Shown: positions 31,049-40,979, counted from the stretch's first letter. The stretch: DNA of 46,886 nucleotides from JAAYCB01 sp012744395 (GCA_028703175.1 JAQVNJ010000036.1:1-46886); one strand, 5' to 3'. Numbers and translations are program-made. The notes: generated from the sequence alone by a model not told the origin.

Positions 31049-33889
31049 TCAATCTCTCACATGCAGTATGATCGTCGGGTCGAGGGGATAGCGGCCGAAT
31101 TGCTCGCCGTAGAGGGCCAGGCCGCCGGGGAGCGACGCATCCACCTCGAGCCGAACGGTGAACTGCTTGTCCGCGGCCGCCGCGCGGACGGCGCTGGCCG
31201 GAATCGCGGCCGCGACGAGGTAGCCGTAGGAGCCCGCCTCGCGGAGCTTGCGATCCCGCAACTGGGCGTGCCAGGAGAGGATGCCGCGATGATCCGCCGG
31301 ATCGTCGGGCAGGTCGAGGCGGCCGAGGGGCTGGCCGGCCACGCGGACGCGGACGGCGGTGGGGAAACGGACGGTGTCCGTCATCGGATAGGAGTTCGGG
31401 TTCCGGCTTGGATCGTGCGTGCCCTTGCCCCGCATGAAGTCTCCGTCCTGGGGCGTCGCCCCCTCGCGGTCCTTGCCGAACAGTTGCTTGGCCGACGCCT
31501 CGAATACGAGCGACGCGCCTTCGACGACGGCGGCGTCGACGTCCTCCGGCCAGGCGATGCGGTACTCGAAGTAGCCGTGGCCCGCGCCGTTGACCTTGAG
31601 GCCCTCCAGCACGTTCCACTGCTTGAGCGACCAATCGGCCGCCGCGAAACTGCTCGGCGCGAACCGCAGCAGGATCATCGGGCGGTCGCCATGAATCCGC
31701 TCTTGCCGCGGCGCGGGGCCGTCCGCGATCCGAAACGCGGTGAAGTTGCGGTGCAGCACGACGCCCGCCTCGTCCTCAAGGCTAAGCGTCAAAACCGCCA
31801 GGCAGGGCGTCTCGGGCATCGTCACCGCCAGTGGCTCGACCTCCTTGGAGAGCCAGGGCTGGAAGGCGATCTCCCGCACGCTCCGCGAGAACCATTGCCG
31901 CCGGCCCAAGTTGTCCCAGCCGGCCAGGGTGGCCCGCAGCCGCAGCTGCGGGCTCGGCGCGCTGTCGGTCAGGAACGACAGCCAGAGCGGCACGGAGACG
32001 CGCTCGCCGGGCTTCGCGTCGCGGCACAGCTCCGAACCGGTGGATACATACAGCGGCGCGTGCAGGTCGCGGAGCGACATGCCGGAAGCCAATTCCTCCA
32101 GGCCGGTCTCCTTCTCGCCGCGATCGTAGCGGTAATAGCCGTTCCACTCGTTGACCACGTCGTGGTGTTCCGTGTACAGCCAGCCGCAGACCTGCGGATG
32201 GCGGCGGAACTCGTTCATCATGATGTGATAATCCCAGCTCCAATCCACGTCGCCCGTGCTCCCCTGGTAGCCCCAGACGTTGCCGCATTCACTGTTCAAC
32301 AGCGGCTGCGCGCCCTGGGCTCGGCCGGCGACGAAGTTCCACTTCGAGCCGGTAAACGTGTCGGCGGTCACCTGGTCGAGATGCTTCCGCCACTCGTAGC
32401 CGGGCAGGTAGGCGTGCCAGCTGTTGATATCCGTCTCGACGTGGTCGTGGTGGCAGGGCGAGTTGTCTTCCACCAGCCGCGTGGGGTCGAGCTGCTTCGC
32501 CAGCCGGTACATGGAGGCGACCCACTGCTGCGTTTCGGGCAGGTAGACCCGCTTGTCCCCCTGTTTGGTGAACAACCCCCAGGTCTCGTTAAACGGCACC
32601 CAGCAGAAGATCGAGGGATGATTGAAATCGCGCCGGAGCATTCCGCGGAGGGCGTGCTCGATCTCGCCGCGCATCTCGGCGTCGGGCTCGCCCCAACTGT
32701 TCGGCACGTCGCACATCAACAAGAGGCCCAGCCGGTCGGCCCAGTAGAGCTTGCGGGGGACGTCGATCTTGACATGCAGCCGGTTGGCGTTCAGCCCGAT
32801 CCGCCGCGAGCGGAGGATCTCGTCGCGGATGAACTCGTCGCTGGGGAACGCGTAGAAGCCCTGCGGATGGTACGACTGGTCCAGTGCCATCCGCAGATAG
32901 AGCGGCCGGTTGTTCAAGGCGATGTAGGGGTGGTTCGTGCCGGGGAGGTTGACGACGCTGATCTTCCGCATGCCGAAATACGTGTTGACGCGATCCGCCT
33001 GGCCACCGGCTTGGAGAACGGCTTCCACCTCGTAGAGGAAGGGGTCGTCCAGCGACCACAACCGGGCGTTGGGGATGGCGACCTCAAACCGGACCTCCTC
33101 GGCGCCCTCGGCCACGGCTTGCGAGACCTCGGGCAGATCGCCCGTCTTGAAGCGCAGCTTCACCGCCGTATTCGCCGCGGCGGCGGCGGCGAGTTCGGCG
33201 CGGACGGCGACCCGGCCGCGGTCGACGTCGGGCGCAAACTGCACGGATCGCAGGAACGCTTGCGGCCGTGCTTCGAGATACACAGTCTGCCAGATGCCGC
33301 GGGCGTTGCCGTAGCCCTGCTTGCCTTCGAGCTTGAACGGTCGCGGGCGGTCGTCGACGCGGAGCGTCAGGCGGCCTTCGCGGCCCGGCTGGAGGCGCGG
33401 CGTGAGCTCGAATTCAAACGGCGTGTAGCCGCCGCGGTGCGTCCCCAGCAACTGGCCGTCCAGCCACACCTGCGTCTCCCAGTCGCACGCTCCGATGATC
33501 AGAAACACCCGCTGGCCTTGCCATGCCTGCGGCACGTGCAGCGTCCGCGAGTACCAGGCCAACTCCGCTTCGTCGGCGACCTGCGAGAGCCCCGAACCCC
33601 AGGGGAACGGCACAACGATCGTCCGCGGAAACGGCTTCCCGCCATCGAACCACTTCTCCTTCAAGCCCGCGTCGGCGGCGTCGAACCGGAACTGCCATGG
33701 TCCGTTCAGGTTCAACCACCCGGACCGCTGGAAATCCGGGCGCGGATGTTCCGCCAGCGGAATCGACTCGCCGCCGGGCGAAACGCCGCAGCAAAGGGCG
33801 GCGGAACTCCAGAAAAGGGCCAGCAAGACGCGCGAAAACGTGGTTCCCGACAAACAGATCAATCGCATCGGAGTGCTCATGGAGGGCAT
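31049..33889 (-). CDS. Secreted glycoside hydrolase family 2 enzyme
   Basis: 946 residues. Three in-frame ATGs lie at 33889, 33880 and 33868; CAAGG precedes the first by three bases and I use it with doubt. A signal peptide (FSRVLLALFWSSAALCC) is present. The N-terminal jelly roll (LNLNGPWQFRFD, ELAWYSRTLHVPQ, WLDGQLLGTHRGGYTPFEFE) and the Ig-like domain precede the TIM barrel, with FNHPSIFCWVPFNETWG (acid/base Glu) and QPLLNSECGNVWG (nucleophile Glu). Both catalytic residues are intact. The family covers beta-galactosidase, mannosidase and glucuronidase, so the linkage is uncertain. A further 350 C-terminal residues include an extra beta-rich domain ending at ILHVRD. Confidence 0.9.
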   Translation of the reverse strand: MPSMSTPMRLICLSGTTFSRVLLALFWSSAALCCGVSPGGESIPLAEHPRPDFQRSGWLNLNGPWQFRFDAADAGLKEKWFDGGKPFPRTIVVPFPWGSGLSQVADEAELAWYSRTLHVPQAWQGQRVFLIIGACDWETQVWLDGQLLGTHRGGYTPFEFELTPRLQPGREGRLTLRVDDRPRPFKLEGKQGYGNARGIWQTVYLEARPQAFLRSVQFAPDVDRGRVAVRAELAAAAAANTAVKLRFKTGDLPEVSQAVAEGAEEVRFEVAIPNARLWSLDDPFLYEVEAVLQAGGQADRVNTYFGMRKISVVNLPGTNHPYIALNNRPLYLRMALDQSYHPQGFYAFPSDEFIRDEILRSRRIGLNANRLHVKIDVPRKLYWADRLGLLLMCDVPNSWGEPDAEMRGEIEHALRGMLRRDFNHPSIFCWVPFNETWGLFTKQGDKRVYLPETQQWVASMYRLAKQLDPTRLVEDNSPCHHDHVETDINSWHAYLPGYEWRKHLDQVTADTFTGSKWNFVAGRAQGAQPLLNSECGNVWGYQGSTGDVDWSWDYHIMMNEFRRHPQVCGWLYTEHHDVVNEWNGYYRYDRGEKETGLEELASGMSLRDLHAPLYVSTGSELCRDAKPGERVSVPLWLSFLTDSAPSPQLRLRATLAGWDNLGRRQWFSRSVREIAFQPWLSKEVEPLAVTMPETPCLAVLTLSLEDEAGVVLHRNFTAFRIADGPAPRQERIHGDRPMILLRFAPSSFAAADWSLKQWNVLEGLKVNGAGHGYFEYRIAWPEDVDAAVVEGASLVFEASAKQLFGKDREGATPQDGDFMRGKGTHDPSRNPNSYPMTDTVRFPTAVRVRVAGQPLGRLDLPDDPADHRGILSWHAQLRDRKLREAGSYGYLVAAAIPASAVRAAAADKQFTVRLEVDASLPGGLALYGEQFGRYPLDPTIILHVRD

Positions 33890-34079
33890 GGACCTTGAAA
33901 AAACGTGCGTGGGATTCCCGCTTGTGAGTCGCGGGGCGATTTCTCTTTGGAGTGATGCCAGGGCCGCCGGGACTCGACAATGGCGGCATGGCAACCCCGA
34001 GTCTTGTTGACAAACGGAGCCCTGTCAAGCGGCCCGTCCGGTGGACGAGACACCAAGCCGTGGCGGACCTGCACGGCGG

Positions 34080-37000
34080 TCACTTCCGGGAAGAACGTCC
34101 TTCCTCCAACACCGCCCGGGCATGCCGCACGTAGTGACCGCGGATGTCGCCTGCATACTGCTGGAGAATCTTCTCGCCCAGCCCTTGATAGTCGCCGAGG
34201 CGGTAGAGGACTCGGGCGAGCGCAAGATCGCGCTCGCCGGACTTGCCGCGGGCGGCGGCCGTCAGGCCCGCCGTCTCGCTGACGGCCATCCCGCGGATAT
34301 CGAGCTTCTGCATCGCTTCGCCCAGCGGCTTTGCTGCGGCGGGATCGCCCAGGGCGTCGAAAGCCAGTGCCAGCGCGCGGTAGTGCGATACCTGGCCTCC
34401 CTTGTCTTCGACGAGCAGGGCCAGCTTGTCCAGCAGCGGCGCCAGGGCCCGAGGATCGCGCGTGCGGCCCAGCGCGATCAGGTAGCTGTCGAGCCATGTG
34501 ACCCAGGGGAAGTAGGTGTCGATGCGATCTGTGTCGAATTCCCTGCTGCTCTCGATCCTGGCGATGAGCGTCTCGACCCCGCTGGCGTCGCCGAGCATGC
34601 CGAGCACATGCGCGCAGCGGAGTTTGCCCGCGGGGGGCGTGGCCGGGTTGCGGTGCGCTTCCCGCATCCAGCGGATCGAGCGATCCTCCGACGCCATGAT
34701 CACGCCCAAGCCGGAGTAGTCCTCTGCGGCCAGCTTCCGCACGGCCTGGCGAACCCGGGAGTCGGCCAGCGGGAACGAATCCTCGTGCTCCAGCACCTCG
34801 GCAGTCAGGCAGCCGATGCCGACCAGGTGGGTTTGGAGGGCCTTGATGTCGATCGCGCGGGCCGGCACGCCGGCCTTGGCGGCCATCGCGGCGGCCACGC
34901 CGGCCGCGTAGCCCAGGTTCTGCACGCCCGGCTGCATGCGGATCGAGGGGATCGCGTCGCAATCCGCGCTGAGCCCGACGCCGATCACGAGGACGCCGTC
35001 GATGCCCTTCGGCAGCAGGCAGCGGTAGGGCGTGTAGGTCATCCCGCCACGCCAATTGTTGATCATGTAGAAGGCGTGGACCGTGTATCCGTGCTTGTCG
35101 AGCCGGCCGCCGTTGCTGATCCCGACGGTGTCGGGGAACGTGCGGCGGTTGACGATGTCGAGCGGCGTGAGGATGTAGTCGCCCACGATCCGCCGCCGAT
35201 CGCGCGTGTCGATGAGCTGGCCGAGGTCGTACGCGCCGGGGTATTTCTCTTTGGCCACCAGGTACGCGCTCCAGACATCGATCATGTCCGACTCGTCGAT
35301 GAAGGTCCAGTCGGTGTTGATGTATGTAGCGCCGGGCTCGCTCTGCGGCAGGCCGGCGCCTTGGATTCCCAGGTGATCGCCGCCGGTGTACATGCACTCG
35401 GCGCCCGCCGCGGCGGCCACGTCGGCGTGGCCGGTGCCGTCGATGACGGTCTGGCAGAGCACGGCGCCGCGGCCCTCGGGTGTGGCGATGACCACGCCTT
35501 TGACCTGGCCGCCTTCGACCACCGCACCGCAACCCTGCGCGCCGAACCAGATATCGCCTCCGGCCTTGCGGATCTCGCTGCGCCACCACTCCTTCTTGCC
35601 GATCACGTACGATGGCGAACCGATCTTGCTGATCCCGGCTTCCGTCTCCTCGGTGAAGCCCTTGCGGTACCCCGCGCAGTAGATGCCGATCAGGCCCGTC
35701 GTGCCCACTCCGCCCAGGCCGTGCAGATACTCGACGACGAGCGTCTTGGCTCCCTGCCTGGCGGCGGCGATGCCCGCCGGCGCTCCGCCGGTGCCGCCAC
35801 CGACGACGACCACGTCGTACTCGCCCACGACGGGAATCGAGCCGGCCTTGGCGGCAATCGTCGGCATCTCTTCCCGCCGCGTCGGCCGCAGCCCGCCGAG
35901 AGCCTCGCCGACGTCGCCCGGCACGGAAGGCGGCGAAGCGCCCGCGGGGGCGTGGACGCCCGCCGGCGCTGCAATCGCCATCGCCTCGTTGGCCGCGGCC
36001 TGACCGATGCGGCGCCCCAGGCGAATCAGCTCGATGGGACGGGCAAGCGTCTCGGCGGCCTCGCGCGGTATGTCCGCGCAGGTCCCAAGCACGAGCAGCC
36101 TGGCGATTCCCTTGGGCCGAAACGCGGCGATGTCCGCCGCGGCCGCACCGGGCCACGCGCCCCGCAGGCGCGCCTCGCCGTTGATCGGGTCGGGCGGGAT
36201 CTGGAACAGGACCTCGGACTCGTCCACCTGCCGGGGGTGGAACGTGCGATCTCGGGCGACTTGCTCGGCTTCGGCAAACGAAGCGAACGAGCCGTCCTTC
36301 ATTGGAATCGTGAGTGTGTACTCGATGAGTTCCGAATGCGACTCGGACATCGCCGCGTTGTACTTCGTCGCCCAGCTGCCCGTGCCAAACGAAATCGGCG
36401 GCTTGCCGCCGATCGGCCTGCGCAGCGGGATCCTGCGCGATTCGATCCCCGGGCCGCTCCGCGCGGAACCGCCCACCACAATCCGCTTGAACGTCTGCGC
36501 TGCGGCGGGGTAGGGCGCGAACTCGGCGCCGGCCAGGCGGGCAACCCACGCCCGGTCGGTCGCGTCGATGATCACCTTTGCCTTCACCGCCTGCCTGCCG
36601 GCACGATTCGCCATCACGATCCCCGCCAGTTCGCCCTGCGCGCCGCGGAGCACTTCGGTTGGGTAGCAGGTGTACAGAAACGGCACGCCGGAATCGAGCA
36701 ATGCCCGATCGAGGGAGCGTTTCACCCGCATCGGGGTCGTCACCCGCAGGCCTTCGGGCTGGCGCTGCTCGGCCGGACCTTCAAACAGGATTTCGCCGAT
36801 CAGCATCCGCTCGGCGCGCGCGGTCTTCTTGATGAAGCACTTGACATACCGCGCGCTGCCCGTGACCGCGCGGGTGATGTGAATTGCAGAGTCCACGAAA
36901 GACCCGGCGTCCAGCTTGCCGTTCTCGAGTTCCGCCAGCGGCGTCCACGCCTTGCCGTCGTGACTGGCGTGGAAGGCGATCCGTTCGACCTCGTAGGACC

Positions 37001-37571
37001 GCGGCCCCTGGAAAAACATCGCGTGCACCTTGCGGAGAAGCTGTTGCTTGCCGAAATCGATCGAGATCGTCACGTCGTTGCCGTACTCGACGCTCTCCGA
37101 ATACGCGGAACTCCATTGGCCGTCGCTCAGCAGCCGCGGCGGCTGCGTGTCCTTGTGCTTCCCGGCGGAGGGTTGGTCGGTCTCGTAGGTGTATCGGATG
37201 CCCTCGATGGTTGCCGGGACGTGGAACAGTTCTTCTGCCAGCGGGTCGTCCAATTCCTCGCCCGGCTCGAGCCAGAGGCGGTACGTCGCGCAGAGGTCCT
37301 CGCCCAGATACGGCCTGGGAGCCGCGACAAACACCTTCGCCCCCTGCTTCGCCGCCGCCACCGCCGCTGCCACGCCCGCGGACGAACCGCCCACGACAAC
37401 CACGTCGACATCGTATGCGACGGGGATCTCTCGGGCGGACTGGTTCACCGCCTTGCCGGCGGCCAGGCCGACCTGCGAGAGGGCGAGGCACAACACGGAT
37501 GACAGCGCGATCGCGCCCCGTGGCCGGAGCGTTCGCCGCGCGGGGCTGGTCCGATGGTGATGGGACGTCAT
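34080..37571 (-). CDS. Double FAD-dependent oxidoreductase with discoidin-like insertion and HEAT-like tail
   Basis: 1163 residues from ATG 37571 (AAAGG eight bases upstream). A signal peptide (ALSSVLCLALSQVGLAAG) is followed by a first dinucleotide fold, VDVVVVGGSSAGVAAAVAAA (about 55-74). Residues about 145-265 form an inserted F5/8C (discoidin-like) sandwich: LSDGQWSSAYSESVEYGNDV, HASHDGKAWTPLAEL, RYVKCFIKKT. The first fold then resumes (AKVIIDATDRAWVARLAGAE). A second complete FAD unit begins near 585, YDVVVVGGGTGGAPAGIAAA, with GHADVAAAAGAECMYTGGDH and VLVIGVGLSADCDAIPSIRM, up to about 930. The rest is helical and HEAT-like. Exported FAD-dependent oxidoreductases of this family (FAD_oxidored) occur beside glycan-degrading genes, but two in tandem is unusual. 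It is divergent from two ceramidase-like genes. Confidence 0.85.
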   Translation of the reverse strand: MTSHHHRTSPARRTLRPRGAIALSSVLCLALSQVGLAAGKAVNQSAREIPVAYDVDVVVVGGSSAGVAAAVAAAKQGAKVFVAAPRPYLGEDLCATYRLWLEPGEELDDPLAEELFHVPATIEGIRYTYETDQPSAGKHKDTQPPRLLSDGQWSSAYSESVEYGNDVTISIDFGKQQLLRKVHAMFFQGPRSYEVERIAFHASHDGKAWTPLAELENGKLDAGSFVDSAIHITRAVTGSARYVKCFIKKTARAERMLIGEILFEGPAEQRQPEGLRVTTPMRVKRSLDRALLDSGVPFLYTCYPTEVLRGAQGELAGIVMANRAGRQAVKAKVIIDATDRAWVARLAGAEFAPYPAAAQTFKRIVVGGSARSGPGIESRRIPLRRPIGGKPPISFGTGSWATKYNAAMSESHSELIEYTLTIPMKDGSFASFAEAEQVARDRTFHPRQVDESEVLFQIPPDPINGEARLRGAWPGAAAADIAAFRPKGIARLLVLGTCADIPREAAETLARPIELIRLGRRIGQAAANEAMAIAAPAGVHAPAGASPPSVPGDVGEALGGLRPTRREEMPTIAAKAGSIPVVGEYDVVVVGGGTGGAPAGIAAARQGAKTLVVEYLHGLGGVGTTGLIGIYCAGYRKGFTEETEAGISKIGSPSYVIGKKEWWRSEIRKAGGDIWFGAQGCGAVVEGGQVKGVVIATPEGRGAVLCQTVIDGTGHADVAAAAGAECMYTGGDHLGIQGAGLPQSEPGATYINTDWTFIDESDMIDVWSAYLVAKEKYPGAYDLGQLIDTRDRRRIVGDYILTPLDIVNRRTFPDTVGISNGGRLDKHGYTVHAFYMINNWRGGMTYTPYRCLLPKGIDGVLVIGVGLSADCDAIPSIRMQPGVQNLGYAAGVAAAMAAKAGVPARAIDIKALQTHLVGIGCLTAEVLEHEDSFPLADSRVRQAVRKLAAEDYSGLGVIMASEDRSIRWMREAHRNPATPPAGKLRCAHVLGMLGDASGVETLIARIESSREFDTDRIDTYFPWVTWLDSYLIALGRTRDPRALAPLLDKLALLVEDKGGQVSHYRALALAFDALGDPAAAKPLGEAMQKLDIRGMAVSETAGLTAAARGKSGERDLALARVLYRLGDYQGLGEKILQQYAGDIRGHYVRHARAVLEEGRSSRK

Positions 37572-37730
37572 TTGCGGGCCTTTCAGGCAAAGGTCTCGGT
37601 GGAGGCAGGTGGCCGCGAGGTGGTGGTGCCGCGTCCGCGGCAAGCACGCCTCCTCGTCCCCGCAGCGCGGGTTGCCTGCCCAAAAAGGCGCTCGTTCCCG
37701 GTGTGCGATGCCGGCAAGCGGCCGCCGATC

Positions 37731-37759
37731 AGTATAGCGGGGCGCGTGCCGGGTGTCGC
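37731..37759 (-). promoter_or_regulatory. Candidate promoter of the double flavoprotein gene
   Basis: Read on minus, GCGACA (37759-37754), 17 bases, then TATACT (37736-37731): four and five matches to the sigma-70 boxes. Transcription would start near 37724, giving a leader of about 150 bases before ATG 37571. Confidence 0.4.
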
Positions 37760-37774
37760 CCACCGCGCGCTCGA

Positions 37775-37804
37775 TGGACAGTCACCGACTTGATCGTGTA
37801 GAAT
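37775..37804 (+). promoter_or_regulatory. Candidate promoter of the tandem ceramidase-like genes
   Basis: TGGACA at 37775-37780 and TAGAAT at 37799-37804 with an 18-base spacer, five of six matches in each. The predicted start lies near 37811, some 44 bases before ATG 37855. Its -35 box is only about 15 bases from the -35 box of the leftward promoter. Confidence 0.5.
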
Positions 37805-37854
37805 TCCGGCAAACTCATGCCGCCCCCTGCCAACCGCCCAACCAGGAGGAACCG

Positions 37855-39369
37855 ATGAAACCCATCTTCCAGCGATCTGCGCTTGCCCTTTGCCACGCGG
37901 TGTTCGCCGCCTGCTGCCTCTGCCCCGCCCTGGCCCCCGCGCGGGGCGCCGCGGCCGAACTCTGGGTCGGCGCCGCCACGGCCGACATCACCCCGGACCG
38001 GCCGATCCCGCTGACCGGCGGCACCGCCGTGCGGATCGGCCGCGAGATTCAGAACCGGCTCACCGCCAACGTGTTGGCCCTCGAATCGCGGGACGGTCAG
38101 CGGTCGCTTGATCAGGCGATCCTCGTCGCCTGCGATCTGTGTGTGATCCGGCCGGGAATTCAGGAGGGATTCCGCAAACACCTGGCCGGCCGCCTGCCCG
38201 GTTTCGATCTCGGCAAGCTGGTGCTGGCCGCCACGCACACCCACACGGCGCCGGTGATCCTCCAGGACCGTTACGATGAGAAGGACTACGAGGATGCGAT
38301 GCAGCCCAAGGAGTACGTGCCCTGGCTGTACGAGCAGATCGGCGAGGCGGTCGTCAAGGCCTGGGAGAACCGGGCGGCGGGGGCGGTCGCTTGGGGCCTC
38401 GGCCATGCGGTCGCCGGGCACAGCCGCCGCGTGGTGTACAGCGACGGCAGCGTGAGGATGCACGGCGACGCGAGCGTCCCCGAGTTCCGCGGCATCGAGG
38501 GCTACGAGGACCACGCTGTCCACATCCTCTGCTTCTACGACGCGCGGAAGCGGCTGAAGGCCGCCGCCATCACCCTGGCGACGACGGCGCAGGCCGAGGG
38601 CGGCTCCAAGGTGAGTGCCGACTTCTGGCACGATGTCCGCCGCTTGATCCACGCCCGTCACGGCGCGGAGGTGAGTGTCTTGGGATTCTGCGCTCCGGCC
38701 GGCGACCAGACTCCCCGGGCGCAGGTCCGCAGGAAGAGCGAAATGCGGATGTGCGAATTCCGCGGCTTGACCTATAGCCAGGAGATCGGCCGCCGCGTGG
38801 CCAGCGCGTTCGAGGACGTGGCCGGCGTGATCGCCAAGGACATCCGCACGGATGTTCCGCTCGTGCATCGCGCCGTGCCGCTGGAATTGCCCGCCCGGAT
38901 CGTCAGCGAAGCCGAATACGCCGTGGCCAGGAAAGTCTGCGAAGACATCGATGCCAAGCAGACGCCGGCCAAGTCGGATCGTTGGACGCGGACGCTCTAC
39001 GGGTCGGTGGCCGATCGCTACCTGGCCCAGCAAAAAGGCGAGGCGAAGACCTACGAGATGGAATTGCACGTGCTGCGGCTGGGCGACGTGGCGATCGCCA
39101 CCAATCCCTTTGAACTATTCCTCGACTACGGAGTGCAGATCGAAGCCCGCAGCCCGGCCCTGCAAACCTTCCTCATCCAGTTGGCCGGCGCCAGCCGGGA
39201 GCACGCCTACTACCTGCCGACGCCGCGGGCGATGGCGGGCGGCGCGCTGAACGACAAGCCGTTCACCAACTACAGCGCGACCGTGATGACCAACATGGTC
39301 GGCCCGGAAGGCGGGCAGATGCTCGTCGACCGCACGGTCGCAACGATCCAGGAACTGTGGAAAGACTGA
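37855..39369 (+). CDS. Secreted neutral ceramidase-like protein, tandem copy 1
   Basis: 504 residues from ATG 37855, CAGGAGGAACCG immediately upstream. Signal peptide (ALALCHAVFAACCLCPALAP). VGAATADITPDRPIPLTGG is the family opening; ATHTHTAPVILQDRYD gives the zinc histidines; AWGLGHAVAGHSRRVVYSDG and FRGIEGYEDHAVHILCFYD are conserved with the next gene. The hexapeptide that holds the nucleophile Ser in neutral ceramidases (GDVSPN) reads GDQTPR, with Thr in the Ser position. The C-terminal FELFLDYGVQIEAR and GPEGGQMLVDRTV are also shared. Substrate may be an N-acyl sugar or lipid. It is followed 120 bases on by its paralogue, presumably from the same transcript. Confidence 0.85.
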   Translation: MKPIFQRSALALCHAVFAACCLCPALAPARGAAAELWVGAATADITPDRPIPLTGGTAVRIGREIQNRLTANVLALESRDGQRSLDQAILVACDLCVIRPGIQEGFRKHLAGRLPGFDLGKLVLAATHTHTAPVILQDRYDEKDYEDAMQPKEYVPWLYEQIGEAVVKAWENRAAGAVAWGLGHAVAGHSRRVVYSDGSVRMHGDASVPEFRGIEGYEDHAVHILCFYDARKRLKAAAITLATTAQAEGGSKVSADFWHDVRRLIHARHGAEVSVLGFCAPAGDQTPRAQVRRKSEMRMCEFRGLTYSQEIGRRVASAFEDVAGVIAKDIRTDVPLVHRAVPLELPARIVSEAEYAVARKVCEDIDAKQTPAKSDRWTRTLYGSVADRYLAQQKGEAKTYEMELHVLRLGDVAIATNPFELFLDYGVQIEARSPALQTFLIQLAGASREHAYYLPTPRAMAGGALNDKPFTNYSATVMTNMVGPEGGQMLVDRTVATIQELWKD

Positions 39370-39489
39370 TCGCTCACGGGGATCGTCTCGTTTTGCGGCC
39401 CGCGCGACTGCTTGGCGACCCCAGCAGCGCGCCCTGCCGCGAGCAGGCGATGTCTCCTCCTTGGCCTTCCGAATCAGGAGAAATTGCAG

Positions 39490-40935
39490 ATGCGTTGTCT
39501 TACACGATTGTCGATCTTGTGGGGGATCAGCGTTGCCCTGGCGGGCCTTGCCAGCGGCGGATTGGCCGCGGGGGCCGAGTTGCTGATCGGCGGGGCCACC
39601 ACAAGCATTACGCCGGATCAGCCAATCGCCCTGGATGGGCAGTTCCACACGCGGATCTCCAGAGGCGTGGACAACCCGATCACCGCCACGGCCGTGGCGA
39701 TCGAGGCCCGGCAGGCGGACCGCGGCGCGGACCAGGCGGTCCTCGTGTCGTGCGATCTGGTGGCCATCCGCCCGGTGCTGCTTTCCGCCCTGCGCCAGCG
39801 GTTGGCCGAGAAGCTGCCCGAGGTCGATGCCCGCAAGGTGATTTTCACGGCCACCCACACGCACACCTCGGGAGTTACCGAGGAGGGCAAATACGAGATT
39901 CCCAAGGAAGGCGTGATGCAGCCGAGTCAGTACGTGACGTTTCTGGCCGACCGCCTCGAGCAGCTGATCGGCAACGCCTGGCGGGCGCGCCGTCCGGGAG
40001 GCGTCAGCTGGGGAGTGGGGCATGCCGTGGTCGGCTACAATCGCCGTGCGGTCTACGCCAACGGCACGGCCGCCATGTACGGCAAGACCGACCGGCCCGA
40101 CTTCCGCGGCATCGAGGGCTACGAGGACCACGGCCTGGAGCTGCTCTTCTTCTGGAATACGGGCGAACAGAAGCCGCTGGCCGTCGCCGTCAACGTCGCT
40201 TGCCCTTCGCAGGAGGTCGAGGGGGGCTCCAAGATCAACGCCGATTTCTGGCATGATGTCCGCCAGCAATTCCAGACCGGCGACTACAAAGACGTCCTCG
40301 TGCTCGGCTGGCCGGCCGCCGCGGGCGACCAGTCGCCGCACCGGATGTACCGCAAGGCGGCCGAGCAGCGGATGTTGAAGCTCCGCGGGCTGTCGTACAC
40401 CCAGGAGGTCGCCCGGCGGATCGTCGGCGAGATCAACGAGGTCTGCGGGCTGGTCCGCAACGACGTGCGGACCGATATCCCGTTTGTCCACACGGTCGAG
40501 GACGTGGCGCTGCCGGTCCGCAAGGTGACCGAGAAGGAGGCGGCCGCGGCCCAAGCCGAGATCGACGCCCTCGCCAAGAAAGGGGGGGCCGCGCGGCGGC
40601 AACTGTGGCAACAGAAAGTCGTCGATCGGTACCGCCAGCAGGACAAGGAGCCGACGCTTGCCGTCGAAGTCCACGCCCTGCGGCTCGGCGACGTGGCGAT
40701 CGTCACCAACCCGTTTGAGCTGTTCCTCGACTACGGAGTGCAGATGCAGGGGCGGAGCAAGGCCCTGCAAACCTTCGTCCTCCAGTTGACCTGCGGCTCC
40801 GCCGGGTACCTGCCGACGGAAAGGGCGGTCAAGGGGGGCGGCTATAGCGCGATCGTCGCCAGCAACCGCGTTGGCCCCGAAGGCGGGCAGGTGCTGGCCG
40901 ACCGATCCGTCGAGATGATCAACAGCATGTGGTAG
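39490..40935 (+). CDS. Secreted neutral ceramidase-like protein, tandem copy 2
   Basis: 481 residues from ATG 39490 (GGAG about ten bases upstream). Signal peptide (LSILWGISVALAGLASGGLA). Same architecture as the previous gene: GGATTSITPDQPIALDGQ, TATHTHTSGVTEEGKYE, WGVGHAVVGYNRRAVYANG, FRGIEGYEDHGLELLFF. Its nucleophile region reads GWPAAAGDQSPHRM, with Ser where copy 1 has Thr. FELFLDYGVQMQGRSKALQT and GPEGGQVLADRSVE match copy 1 at its C-terminus. The tandem arrangement and similarity point to a duplication followed by divergence. A secreted alpha/beta hydrolase gene follows 44 bases later. Confidence 0.87.
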   Translation: MRCLTRLSILWGISVALAGLASGGLAAGAELLIGGATTSITPDQPIALDGQFHTRISRGVDNPITATAVAIEARQADRGADQAVLVSCDLVAIRPVLLSALRQRLAEKLPEVDARKVIFTATHTHTSGVTEEGKYEIPKEGVMQPSQYVTFLADRLEQLIGNAWRARRPGGVSWGVGHAVVGYNRRAVYANGTAAMYGKTDRPDFRGIEGYEDHGLELLFFWNTGEQKPLAVAVNVACPSQEVEGGSKINADFWHDVRQQFQTGDYKDVLVLGWPAAAGDQSPHRMYRKAAEQRMLKLRGLSYTQEVARRIVGEINEVCGLVRNDVRTDIPFVHTVEDVALPVRKVTEKEAAAAQAEIDALAKKGGAARRQLWQQKVVDRYRQQDKEPTLAVEVHALRLGDVAIVTNPFELFLDYGVQMQGRSKALQTFVLQLTCGSAGYLPTERAVKGGGYSAIVASNRVGPEGGQVLADRSVEMINSMW

Positions 40936-40979
40936 CGCGGCTTCGTGCCGTTCGAGAAGAATCTCCGGGAGCGATCGTC

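Noticed and set aside
30548..33898. Open frame of 1116 codons on plus over the GH2 gene
   Set aside because: Shadow; GH2 catalytic motifs are on minus.
34041..37502. Open frame of 1153 codons on plus over the double flavoprotein
   Set aside because: Shadow; the minus frame has both dinucleotide motifs, a signal peptide and a ribosome site.
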